Below are positions 48,024 to 58,540 of a DNA stretch of 64,000 nucleotides, one piece after another. Below the pieces are notes generated by a model. It was not told the DNA's origin, made no database searches, and saw only the letters and a program-made list of their open reading frames with translations. The translations under genes were made by a program, and so were the position numbers. The stretch comes from Tritrichomonas musculus (lineage: Eukaryota > Parabasalia > Tritrichomonadida > Tritrichomonadidae), in the NCBI GenBank assembly GCA_039105265.1, contig JAPFFF010000018.1, positions 558,001 through 622,000 of the forward strand, written 5' to 3'. Every line of letters starts with the position of its first letter. Position 1 is the first letter of the stretch.

Positions 48024-50084
48024 ATGTCATATCATACAAAAGGATCAACAGATTATGCTGCAAAATTTTACTATTCAGCAATTGATTCATTTAATAGGGC
48101 TGTTAAAATGGAGAGTACAGACATAACTCAAGCTATTAAATTATATCAAGATGCTGCAACAAAATTTCACAGCACAACTTGCCAACCTAATGCTACACCA
48201 GAAATGATAACAGTATCACAAACAAAAAGCAGTGAATGCACACAAAGAGCTAATTATCTTATACAATTTTTATCTCAAAATTCTCCTCCAGCTCCAGCTG
48301 AATCTCCACAGAAAGGTCGCCGACAAATGAATAAAACTAATTCATCAACTACTGTTTCAACACCACAGCCACCAAATCTCACTCCAAATAGAAAATTAAC
48401 TGCAAATGACAAATCAAAATCAAACATTAACATTCCTGCTCCACAAAATATTTATCAAGCACCATCCCAAGTTCAAAATCCAACAAGTCCACAACAAAAT
48501 ATTTACCAAACGCAAAATCAAGTACAAAGTCCAATAAACTTACAACAAAATATTCAACAAACGCAAAATCAAGTTCAAAGTCCAATAAACTTACAACAAA
48601 ATATTCACCAAGCACAAAATTTAGTTCAACATCCAATAAACTTACAACAAAATATTCACCAAACACAAAATCTAGTTCAAAGTCCAATAAACTTGCAACA
48701 AAATCAAACCCAAAGTTCAACAAGTTCTCAGCAAAGTCTTAATCAAACACCAGGAAATTCACAAAACATCCTTTTAACTCAACAAATTGGAAATTTAGAT
48801 AATTATCAAGAAGGATATAAATATTTAACAAACGGATTATTAATGGATAATGATGGATTTTACGATCTAGCTAAGTTTTATTATTCAAAATCAGTAACGT
48901 CATTTAACATGTTTTTAGCAACTCAAAATAATTCTAGCCACACCAATGTTCAATTTTGGAATTATCAATTACAACAAAGGATCGACAAACTTGGGTTTTA
49001 TCCATCAAAATGTCAAGATGCATCATCATACTATTTTAATAAATCGTTCCATATATTTGATGAAATTGGTAAACTTCAAAATGCTGAAAACGAAGCAGCT
49101 GAAGTGATTCAAAGAAAATTGGATCAATATATTTCTGAGTGTATTTCATTACTCAAAAAATGCATAATATCAAATCAGGATCAATCTCTTAGTAAATTAG
49201 CTCAGTCTTTTCTTGATGACAAAATGTCAAGTAATATGAAAAATGAAGATGAAGCAGGCCTTCATAGCAATTATGTCAAAGAATATTATCCAGACCATGT
49301 CGATGCTTTTGCTTCTGATAAAATAAAAAATGATATATCTACAGCAATAAGCTCGAAGAAAAAGTTTATTTTAATATATGGTCCATCTGGAACCAAAATC
49401 AAAAAGTTAATACAATCCACAGCACCTAATCAATCGGTCAAGATGGTATATGTCGTTAATTTTCTCAAATTTATTGGAACAAATGAAAATCCTGTTGATA
49501 TTTTAAATAGTGCTTTTGAAAAAGCTAAAGAACAGACTCCTTCTTATCTTATTTTAGATCACATTGAAGCTCCTTTAGTAGATAATGTGCCTGATGACCT
49601 TTCCAAGATGGTAAATGATTTCTTATTATCACATGTTCCAACCATACCAGACGGTGTTACTGTTTTTTGCACTTCATATATGCCATGGAAGATTCCTGTT
49701 CCAATATATGGCCAATTTCAAGAAAGACTTTATGATCCTGCGCCTGATGTTTCTTTAATTAAAGAAATTTTAAAGGTTAACCATATTACAAAGAGAATTA
49801 GTGATGACCAATTAACTTTGATCGCACAACAATTGGTTGGCTATACTGAATTTGTTATTGAACGTATTTTAATTGAAGCGCAAATTTCAAATGCTGTCCA
49901 GTCTAGTGGAGGACTCAAAAGTAATATTTTCGAAGATATTTGTTATAACGGATTTATTTTAAGAAATCCAATTACTGTACAAGATGTTAATCAAGTTAAA
50001 GCATACATTTTCCCAGCTGTTCAGCCCGAAGGATTAAATTTCTTTGATCAGTTTGCTGACAAAGTTAAAGAAGCCAATATGTAA
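48024..50084 (+). CDS. Vps4/katanin-type AAA protein without ATPase residues, MIT-like N-terminus
   Basis: 686 residues from the ATG at 48024-48026. The N-terminal ~75 residues resemble an MIT three-helix bundle (AAKFYYSAIDSFNRAV, AIKLYQDAATKF), with similar segments near 260-380. Between them lies a Gln/Pro-rich region with a ~17-residue repeat. The C-terminal 300 residues align with the Vps4/katanin AAA cassette: GPSGTKIK at ~453-460 where Walker A GPPGTGKS is expected, ILDHIE (D512, H513) for Walker B DE, VTVFCTSYMPWKIP for the sensor segment, YGQF (562-565) where the arginine-finger RRRF is expected, and a Vps4-like C-terminal helix with FDQFADK. Nucleotide binding or hydrolysis is unlikely. 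It may scaffold or dominantly modulate an ESCRT-III/Vps4 or microtubule-severing assembly. Confidence 0.75.
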   Translation: MSYHTKGSTDYAAKFYYSAIDSFNRAVKMESTDITQAIKLYQDAATKFHSTTCQPNATPEMITVSQTKSSECTQRANYLIQFLSQNSPPAPAESPQKGRRQMNKTNSSTTVSTPQPPNLTPNRKLTANDKSKSNINIPAPQNIYQAPSQVQNPTSPQQNIYQTQNQVQSPINLQQNIQQTQNQVQSPINLQQNIHQAQNLVQHPINLQQNIHQTQNLVQSPINLQQNQTQSSTSSQQSLNQTPGNSQNILLTQQIGNLDNYQEGYKYLTNGLLMDNDGFYDLAKFYYSKSVTSFNMFLATQNNSSHTNVQFWNYQLQQRIDKLGFYPSKCQDASSYYFNKSFHIFDEIGKLQNAENEAAEVIQRKLDQYISECISLLKKCIISNQDQSLSKLAQSFLDDKMSSNMKNEDEAGLHSNYVKEYYPDHVDAFASDKIKNDISTAISSKKKFILIYGPSGTKIKKLIQSTAPNQSVKMVYVVNFLKFIGTNENPVDILNSAFEKAKEQTPSYLILDHIEAPLVDNVPDDLSKMVNDFLLSHVPTIPDGVTVFCTSYMPWKIPVPIYGQFQERLYDPAPDVSLIKEILKVNHITKRISDDQLTLIAQQLVGYTEFVIERILIEAQISNAVQSSGGLKSNIFEDICYNGFILRNPITVQDVNQVKAYIFPAVQPEGLNFFDQFADKVKEANM
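48440..48720 (+). repeat. 51-bp coding repeat (NLQQNIHQTQNLVQSPI type)
   Basis: About five or six diverged copies of a 17-residue, 51-bp unit encode a Gln/Asn/Pro-rich linker within the AAA-like protein. The copies differ by single substitutions, and the last is truncated. Confidence 0.8.
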
Positions 50085-50520
50085 AAATTAATATTATAAC
50101 CTTTTATTTTTATTTGATATATGCATATATGCTCGATTTTGAAAAGTAAACAAAAGTAAATTAAATTTGTGGAATTTGATGCCTTGTGGTCATTGACTTC
50201 TTATTTTATAAGAATGACTGATATTAACGATCTTTACTAAAAAAATAAGATAAAAATATCAAAGTAGCACTTGGTCATGAAATTTTCCTCCAAATTTATT
50301 TTTTGATGAAATTCGATAATAATATTATGCATTACATAGTTACCGCTAATATCAGTTGATATCTTCTTGAATTGTGGAATAGAATACTGCAATTTTCTTT
50401 ACTGATGAAATAAAAGGTAATTTAAAGTAAAATTTTAAACAATAATCAAAAAGTTTCTATCGTATGGTTCAAATTGAGAATGAAAATAGTACGTTTAATA
50501 TTTAAATTAGTGTTTTATAA
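50085..50520. other. Intergenic region
   Basis: AT-rich, upstream of the coiled-coil gene. No gene seen. Confidence 0.5.
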
Positions 50521-52116
50521 ATGAAAAGCTCTACAAAAAAAAGTCCTCCTAAAAAACAAATGAAACCTTTTATTTCATCGGGAAAAGAAAATGTTTCACC
50601 TCGAGTCAAAGAAACAAAAGAATCGCCTAATAAAAAAAAAGAATCTTTAGAAGAGCAAGCAGAAAAAGTTTCGTCATTAATAGGCAATAAAATTTTGGAA
50701 TCTCAGGCAAGGACAGAACAAGCTTTAAATGATATAGCATATTATCAAAATAAACTTCAAACGAAAAGAGCAAGCTTTAAAACTAAATTAAAAACCAAAA
50801 AAGATGAGCAAAAAATTAAATATCAAAATATTTTAAAAGATATCCAATCAAAGATCTCAGTTCAACTCTCTGAGAATGAATTACTTACATCAAAAATAGA
50901 TAATCTAACAAAAGAAATAGAAGAATTATCAAAGCCCAAAGAAATTCCTGATTTAGAGCCTATTTCTATTGATTATTCCAAAAAAACAGAAAAAATTTTA
51001 AAAGAACGGGAAATTGAAATTCGAAAAAAAAGCGAATTAGAATTCAATCCACTTTTTGAAAAGCTTAAAATGAAGCATTTGAAAACAATCGAATCTCTTA
51101 AAGAAGAACATGAATTAAAAATACAGCAAATCAACGAAAAAGCAGATAATGAGATTTCTAATTTTGCGCCACGTGCATTTATATCAAATGAAGAGCTTCG
51201 TATGAGACAATATTATGATAACATTTTCCAAAAAGAAAAACTTGATTTTGAAAAACAAAAAAGTATAATATTAGAAAGAATTTCAATAATCGAAAAAGAG
51301 AAAGAAAGAACTGTTCAGCAAATTACAGATGAGGTTGATGAACAAATTTTTAACGAAGAAAAAATATTTAAAGAAAAAATTCAAATAATCCGTAACTCTG
51401 TTATTGAACCTGATATCCCTGATTTTTCAAAAGAGTATGAAATTACTCCAGAACAAGAAAAAGAGTTTAGAAAAACAGCCGAGCAAAAATTAAAAGATAA
51501 TTTCCAAAAGTTATTACAAGAATCTGTATCTGATGTGGCTCAAAGAAGAGAAATGATGGAAAAAGAGATAAATGATTATGAAAAAACAAAATCATCTTCA
51601 TTAGCTGAAAAATATGAGAAAGATATTAACGATACAATTAATCTAATTCAATCTCAAAAAGAAGAAATCAGTTTTTTAAAGTCGGAAATTAACAGTCTTA
51701 AAGCAGAATGGAATGATATGAACCAATCGCGACGTGATAATGAAGAAACAAGTGAGAGATTAGTATCTGAAGTTTCAAAACTTAATGAAGAATATTCACA
51801 AATACAAAAAGAAATAGAAAGAGTTAAAAAGTCTGAAGATGAAAAACCTGATGAAGAAATGATGATTTTGCAAGACGAGATTGATAAACTTAGTAATGAA
51901 GTTCAAATCGCCAAAAAGTTTCATATTCATCTTGTTAAAAAAATTAAAGCGAAGCATTTTGATTCATTAACAACAATTCAGCAAAGAGTTACAAATCTTA
52001 CAGCAATGAAAGATCAAACAATTGATTCATTATCAAACGAATTGAGAAATATTAAAAAGAAAACAAAAATTCTCAGTGAATCAATTCAATCAAAACTTAC
52101 CAAATATCAGCAATAA
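50521..52116 (+). CDS. Coiled-coil protein, hypothetical
   Basis: 531 residues. A basic N-terminal head with Ser-Pro sites (KSPPKK, KENVSPR, KESPNKKK) suggests cell-cycle phosphorylation or nucleic-acid or tubulin contact. From residue ~45 to the end it is almost wholly coiled coil, interrupted near 210-225 (FAPRAFISNEELRMR) and near 305-315 (VIEPDIPDFS). There is no catalytic motif. It could be a cytoskeletal, basal-body or kinetochore-associated protein; these are guesses. A poly(T) tract and a transposon follow directly. Confidence 0.7.
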   Translation: MKSSTKKSPPKKQMKPFISSGKENVSPRVKETKESPNKKKESLEEQAEKVSSLIGNKILESQARTEQALNDIAYYQNKLQTKRASFKTKLKTKKDEQKIKYQNILKDIQSKISVQLSENELLTSKIDNLTKEIEELSKPKEIPDLEPISIDYSKKTEKILKEREIEIRKKSELEFNPLFEKLKMKHLKTIESLKEEHELKIQQINEKADNEISNFAPRAFISNEELRMRQYYDNIFQKEKLDFEKQKSIILERISIIEKEKERTVQQITDEVDEQIFNEEKIFKEKIQIIRNSVIEPDIPDFSKEYEITPEQEKEFRKTAEQKLKDNFQKLLQESVSDVAQRREMMEKEINDYEKTKSSSLAEKYEKDINDTINLIQSQKEEISFLKSEINSLKAEWNDMNQSRRDNEETSERLVSEVSKLNEEYSQIQKEIERVKKSEDEKPDEEMMILQDEIDKLSNEVQIAKKFHIHLVKKIKAKHFDSLTTIQQRVTNLTAMKDQTIDSLSNELRNIKKKTKILSESIQSKLTKYQQ

Positions 52117-52177
52117 CTACACTCTATCAATAAATGTTTGAAATATTTAAATATTTTTTTTTTTTTTTTTTTTTTTT

Positions 52178-52187
52178 TGAGAGAGAG
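52178..52187 (+). repeat. Left target site duplication TGAGAGAGAG
   Basis: This 10-bp sequence borders the left end of the MULE-like element and is repeated exactly at 53042-53051 on the right side. Confidence 0.75.
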
Positions 52188-52699
52188 CAGTGTTGGTCAA
52201 CCAACAAGAGAGACCATTTGAAACGCCATCGTTGACAACGTTCACTTCGTTTTTTCTACGTCAACGTCAACAAATAAATGGTCGTTGAATTTGATCGTCA
52301 TTTTAAAATGACACTTTTTACCCGTTATTAATGTTAATTCATCGATTGATTCAATTAATTGAATCAATTTCTAACAAAAAAATAAAAAACATATATATAT
52401 ATATATAATAAATTATTAAATTTCAGCAACTGCGGCTGCTTCATTTCCATTTTCAAAAACTACTAACATAAATTTTATTTGAACAATCTCTTCAATAATA
52501 ATTTTATTTGCTATAAATAAAATCACTTGTTTCAAATGACGTTCATTATTTTATGCAGAAAGACGATCCAACTCTTTTTTAACGATTGCAGCTTAATAAT
52601 AATTCATTAAACACAGGAAAATATTTCAATTCCATCTTTTGTAATATGCATTTGAGTTATCCAATTGGTGTTCATAAAAAATATCATTTAAAATATTAA

Positions 52700-52805
52700 T
52701 ATAAACAGAAAAATTAAATTAAAAAATAAATGAAGTAACTTTTTGAAAGGCGTGGCCTTCAAAAAGCTACTTCAATTTATGTTTAATTATCTGTTTTATA
52801 ACTTT
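52700..52805. repeat. Long internal hairpin of the MULE-like element
   Basis: Left arm ending TGAAGTAACTTTTTGAAAGG at 52750 and right arm starting CCTTCAAAAAGCTACTTCA at 52756 pair almost perfectly over about 33 bases. Weaker pairing extends to ~52700 and ~52805. Confidence 0.8.
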
Positions 52806-52833
52806 TTGAGTATTTTACAAAACTCAAAAAGTG
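52801..52833. repeat. Small internal hairpin of the MULE-like element
   Basis: ACTTTTTGAGT and ACTCAAAAAGT are inverted copies separated by about ten bases. Confidence 0.7.
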
Positions 52834-53041
52834 ATACATAGATAATTTTTATTCAAAATAACAATGGAAATTCAATCAACGTTGAGTTCAACCGTTTTTC
52901 AACGTTCACAGCTCCGTTGACCATCGTTTTTTTTTTTTTTTTTCGTTGACGTCAACGGATATAACGCCGTTGACGTTGAGGTGTGAACGAACGATACTTT
53001 TTATAATTCTACGAGTCAACTTTCAACGTTGATCAACCCTG

Positions 53042-53051
53042 TGAGAGAGAG
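53042..53051 (+). repeat. Right target site duplication TGAGAGAGAG
   Basis: Exact copy of 52178-52187. It lies directly after the right end of the element. Confidence 0.75.
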
Positions 53052-53283
53052 GGTTAAAATCTCGATTAATTTTTTTTAATGAAAATTGCTTTTATGTAAG
53101 TAATGGCATAATAATGTATTCATCAATTGAGTGTTGGAAAGACTTTTTCCTAGAAAACGAACATTCAATATGTAAGAGAAATCACGAAGTTGTAAATCTT
53201 ATAAGCAATGTTTTATATGTAGTTGATGAAGACAACTTGAAATGTATAAAATTATTAGTGCATTATTGAGATGATGAAGTAAA

Positions 53284-55390
53284 TTAGATGTCACCAAGTC
53301 CTTCATAAAAAAGAGCATTAACTTTAGGTCTGGGATCGATTATTTCGATTTTTTTCTTGCGAGTTTGATTTTCGATTTTATTACCATAATAAACAAGATT
53401 GAATTCTTTCAAATTAAAATATAATTGTTCATAATAGATTTCTTCTTTTAATTAGCGATTTTTCATAATTCTAATTACTATGTCAGCTAATAAAGCCCCT
53501 CTTTTTTCATCAATACTTTCAAATTTTTGTATTATTTCAGATTCATTGAGTGACTCGCACTTTTTAACAACAGTCAAGCATAAAAGATTAATTGAATACT
53601 CAATATTTTGGAGTGTTGATTTGATTAATAATTCAATTGCTTCTTCAATTTTACATATTCCTGCTTCTTCATAAAAATAAATAGTGCAAGATTGAACATC
53701 GCAACAGGATCTTTTTTCTCTGAAACAGCTTCTTCCAAATATTCAAGAGCTCCATAAATATTTGGATCAGCTCCTTGGCCTGTCTTGTAAATGATTCTAG
53801 ATTATTTTTTGCATACTGGTTGTAAAAACTTGATACCTCTTTAAAATAATGAATTGCTTTTTGAATATCATAGTCAACATGCAATCCTTCATAATAAATT
53901 CAACCAAGCATAAATTGTCCTTCACGATTTTCACGATTTGCAGAGAGTGTAAAATAATGAATAGATTTATTCATATCTCGTGAAATATATTCGCCTTCAT
54001 AATAAATATATTCAAGATTACATTGTGCATTTGAATTATTTTGATTTGCAGAGAGTGATAAATAATGAATAGATTTATTCATATCTCGTGAAATATATTC
54101 GCCTTCATAATAAATAATTCCAAGAATATTAAAATATGAATTATTATTATCTATTAATGAATTTTTTTCAAAACATAGAATCAAATGTTGATCAATTATT
54201 TCATATGTATTATTATTAAAAAATATCTCAATTAATTCATTAATAGTTGCCCTTTTTTCTGGTTTATTTTCAATACATGATTCAATTATTTCTTTGTCTT
54301 GTGTGGATGGAAAAACTGATAAATCGATATTAATAACGCCATTTATAATCTTTGGTCGACATTTGTGGCCTGTTTCTTCTTCAACTAGCATGTAATATAT
54401 TATATGTCCCAATAAATAAACATCGGATTGCTTTGTTAATATTTCATCTGATTCAAGTTCTGGTAGTTGAATCTTGAAAAAATCACTTGTTGTTTGTTCG
54501 TTGATATTAATTAAACGATATAAAATCAATCACTGTCAAATGTTTATCTTCACCAATGATGATGTTCCCGATATGTAAATCACGATATATGTATCCTTTA
54601 GAATGAAGATATTGAAGTGTAAGCATCAATTCCAAAATGATGCAATATATTTCGCTTTTATTAAGTCTCTTTAGTTCATATTTTTCTAATGTTTCACCTT
54701 CTACAAATTCAAGAATGAGGTTTTTCACTTCGTTTCTTTCAACATAACCGTAATAATGTAAAATGAATGGATATGTAAACAATAAATAATTTGCTCGTTC
54801 ACGCTCAATTAATTCAATTGATCTATAGTCATCATTACTTGGAATTTTTAATGCAAATATTTTTTCTTTCTTTAGCATAATATACAAGATCAACAGCAGC
54901 CAAACCACCTTTGCCAATTTCTCGTAATGTAATGAAATCATTCATTGAAAAAACATGCTCGTTCTTTCTTGTTCATCTTCCATATTATCTTGAAATGTTA
55001 ATCGAGAATGCTGTTCTTAATTTTGTCAAAAACTGATTGATACTCTGTATTTGTGATTGAAAATTGCTTCGAAAAATTGGAAATTTCTTTTAAAAAATTA
55101 TTGAATTTACAATCTTCTTTTTTGTTGTCTTTTAGAAAATAAATCGTCGAATCTTTGTGAATAGATATAAAATTGGATGGAAATGATGAATTTTCTTCTT
55201 GATTTGGACTAAAAATAAATAACGAATGATCAAAACAAACAAAAAAATATTTATTTCTTTCTCCTTCTTTATATTCATCTATTATAATGATTTTTAATTC
55301 ATTCCGCGATTGGAAAAGGTCTTCTTTAAAATTTGAATAAGATTTGATCTTGAATTTATAAAGAATTTTTTCTAAATCTTGGTTTTGCAT
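53284..55390 (-). pseudogene. Decayed protein kinase with Sel1 repeats
   Basis: The minus strand carries fragments in order, in different frames. An N-terminal module starts at ATG 55390 and ends near 55000. A kinase N-lobe follows (EIGKGGLAAV at ~54920, ALKIPSN), with the catalytic loop YRDLHIGN, VIDF, and a C-lobe (QSDVYLLGHIIYYML), then Sel1-like repeats (GIIYYEGEYISRDMNKSIHYLSLSANQ) and a C-terminal tail to the stop at 53284-53286. Breaks: frameshifts near 55000, 54955, 54865, 54520 and 53780, plus in-frame TGA at 53900-53902 and TAA at 53452-53454. Kinases fused to Sel1 repeats occur in trichomonads. Each lesion may be real decay or assembly error, but seven lesions argue for a pseudogene. 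Confidence 0.85.
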
Positions 55391-55530
55391 TTTTATAACA
55401 TTGTTTTCAAAAGATTTTTGAAACTCAATAAATCTTGCTTGCAGGTTTACATTATGAAAATGAAAGATAAAATTTGAAATCCAAAATTGAGAAGATAAAT
55501 GATCACAATTTCAATGAAAATAAAAAAAAA

Positions 55531-57787
55531 CTGCCCCCTTAATTATAGACCTTGTAAGGGGTACCCGATTTACCTTTTTTCAATCGGGTCAAAAATTTTA
55601 GGTATATTTTGACCAGGGGTCGCAAATTACCGCCTACCCAAAGCGGTTTTTGACCCGAAATTTTTAAAATTCATTTATCTCAAAATGTGGAATAAATATT
55701 TATATAAAAAAAGGTTTATTAAAAAATTTACAAGCTTTTTAATCCTTTTTAATAAAAATTTTTATTTCATTAGAATAATGCATCTGATATTTTTCTCAAA
55801 AATTGTTTTTTGAAATTATTTTCTCTATCATTCTATTTAATTACAATTTTTAATATCAGAAAACCTTTTTTCTTGAAAGTTAATTGATTTTTATTTGTAT
55901 CGTATTTTTTTCTGATTTTCATTGTCATTTAATTTATTGTTTAGATGACTTATGAAAAGAGAAATAATACATAAATTTAAGTTATGTAATATTTTTTTAT
56001 ATTAAGCTTTGAAATCTACCAATTTTAAATAATATTAACTATTCATTTACTTGTTTTATATTTTTTATCTTTTTTTCAACATTTATACTATGCTTTTTAG
56101 TTTATTTCGCTATTAATTAATGTTACTAATCACTTATATAATTAAAAAATATTGGCATTTGGTTCTTTTATTTCATGTTTGAATACAGTATTAAGATATA
56201 TTAATAACTATTTCAGATTTTAAAAGATTATCCTGTTTGGACAAACTATTACCCCTTAATTTTACTTGTCGGCGGAGTTTTCAGTTTTTGATAAGAAATC
56301 AAATAAAAAAACGAATATTTTTCTGCATAAAACGATCAAAAAGACGATCATACTTTTCACCATCTTTCAATTTCTCTCAAATTAATTATCTAAAATAGTC
56401 ATATCATCGTGCGTTTATTTTTTTCATATAATTTTTTGATTTTTTTCATTCAGTTCGCATTTTCAATCAGAGATTTTTATAAATTTGATATCGAAATTTT
56501 TTTAGGCACATTTCCTACGGATTAGTTTTAGCAGTATATTTTTAAAGATTATTAAATTGATTATTATTCAATATCAAAAAGATTTTTGTGAAAATGGATT
56601 ATGAATTTAATATTTTATTTATATGAATATGCAATTTGCCATATTTAATTCGGAAAAGACAAAAATGATCACATAATTATTACTATTGGTATAAAAATAT
56701 TTCAATGAATAATAAATATTTAAGAATTCTTTTTGCATGACTACATCATACGAATCCAAGGTAATAAATATTCTATATTATACTAGAAAATAACAACTCC
56801 CTTTTTTGAATTGATCGGTTACAAAATTTAAGACCAAATATGAACTCAATTTAAACAGTATAAAAAATTTAATTTAAAGAATAAGAACATAAAACAATTA
56901 ATTCTTTTAAGCAAATTGCATAATACTAAACTCTTTTTAGAACAAAAAAAAAAAAAAGAAAACAAAGAAATAATGATAAAAGATAATGATAATCAAAATG
57001 AGAGCATTTATATAATTTAAAGAAATCAGGGAGTTAGTAAATGCTTTAAAAGTAAGATCATAAAAAGTTTCAGGCAAAAGGAAAAGTAATTTGTCCAAAT
57101 TATAAGATCGTTAAAAACCTGCAATTTAAAGTAAAGCGATATTTAGGTGAGTAAAAATAGTGAAGTTATAAAGTAAAAGAGAGCTGAGTTCCTTGTAAAA
57201 AAAAAATGAATTTGTATTGAGCTTTGCACTTTTGATGGAAATTGCTTAAGGTAAGGGTCTATAAACAGTAACTACTGTAGGTGCTCTTAGGGAATACTTT
57301 TTTCTATTGAATCAAATATCGATGTTGTTGTTCTGATTAAAAATAAATTGGTCGGCCATCAATTTTATATCACATGTCATTTATTTTACAAAATAAAATT
57401 TGAATGAAAGGTGAATTTGTTTTTAGTGAAGTGAAAATTGATTACTTTATCAAAAACTGAAAACTCCGCCGACAAGTAAAATTAAGGGGTACTTGATTTT
57501 CAAATAAAAAATTCTTTTCTAAATAAAATTTGAAATATTTCATATAACAAGTCATATCATAAAATTTTATTTTCTAAAATCAAAATTCACTTTAAAAAAA
57601 TGCATGAATCAATAAAAAATTAATTATAGAACATGATTTTATAAAAAATAATCCAAAAAATACACTAGAAATAAAAGGGTCAAACGTGAACTCTTCATTT
57701 TTTTTTTGGGTAGTGACCCAAAAAAAAAATTTGTGGTCGGGTTAATATTTTGGGGTGACCTTTCGAAGGTTTACTTAATTATTACAG
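55531..57787. mobile_element. Possible older element enclosing the 1.24-kb insertion
   Basis: The left end begins CTGCCCCCTTAATTATAGAC at 55531. The right end, read inward, begins CTGTAATAATTAAGTAAACC at 57787, so similarity is partial (CTG, TTAA, ACCTT and AGG shared). Both sides are followed by GGGTCA/TGACCC-rich sequence (left: about 55585-55680; right: 57690-57750). No ORF is preserved. This may be a decayed element in which the inner one is nested. Evidence is weak. Confidence 0.35.
56250..57491. mobile_element. 1.24-kb element with 45-bp perfect inverted repeats
   Basis: The 45-bp sequence beginning TACCCCTTAATTTTACTTGT at 56250-56294 is repeated in inverted orientation, without a mismatch, at 57447-57491. 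The outermost dinucleotide is TA at both sides, which fits a Tc1/mariner-type TA target duplication (element proper 56252-57489). The interior has no ORF over 60 codons, so it is a non-autonomous derivative. Identical ends suggest recent insertion. Mariner elements are known in Trichomonas, but the family is inferred only from the TA. Confidence 0.75.
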
Positions 57788-58540
57788 AAAAAACAAAAAT
57801 TTTACTATTATTACAATCAATGCTTAGATATCATTATATTTAAACTTTGAAATTCACTGTAATTTTTATTAATTTTGTATTTCGTGAGAGATTTAAAGGT
57901 TATTCAATGACAATGAAGAAAATTATCTTTTTTTATGAATTCATATATGTTTTATATATATTTATATTTGGCTATCTAAGAATAAATAACTTTAAATAAA
58001 AAAACATTTGATGCATTAAAAAGAATTATCAACTTTTTGATCAAATCATACATTTTACGAATCTGAACACAAAACATTTTGAAATTATTTTTATTTTTCT
58101 GTTTTTTAATCTTATATATAACTATTTTATGTTTCCTTTTTTGAAATTTTGAATGATTCTTTCAAAATTGATAAGTTGATTCAAATCATTATTTATAAAA
58201 TTTCTGGGAAAGTGGCCTTCTTAAAGAAATAGTATTAGTAAGTTAATTTTTCTAATTCAATTCTTGTTTAATATTCTCAATTTTTTCATTAAAAGTCAGA
58301 ATATTTTTCTGATTAAAATATAATAACGAGATTTTATAATAAAAAGTTATGTGACGCACGCTTATTCTCAAAGCAGTTCACTTTTTCATGATACTTTGTA
58401 TATTTTGAATGATTATTCCAAAATTTTTATAATTAGATGAATATATTCCAAAAAAAAAAGAAAGAAAGAAAGAAAAAAGTGGTGATTGAAAACAATCATC
58501 ATTGAATAATATTGAAATAAACATATGAAAATATTTTTTA
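57788..58540. other. AT-rich intergenic region
   Basis: About 750 bp downstream of the hypothetical gene at 58541. No gene recognised. A minus-strand frame at 58378-58569 reads as AT-rich noise. Confidence 0.5.

Larger units (their letters stand above)
52188..53041. mobile_element. 854-bp non-autonomous MULE-like DNA transposon
   Basis: The ends are inverted copies: CAGTGTTGGTCAACC on the left and CAGGGTTGATCAACG read inward from the right. The element is flanked by a perfect 10-bp direct repeat, TGAGAGAGAG. Mutator-like elements typically make 9-10 bp duplications and are known in Trichomonas. No transposase ORF is inside, so mobility would be in trans. Both ends are rich in CGTTGA/TCAACG words (for example CGTTGACGTCAACG near the right end), as binding sites for a transposase often are. 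Internal hairpins are described separately. It lies in the intergenic sequence downstream of the coiled-coil gene. Confidence 0.7.
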
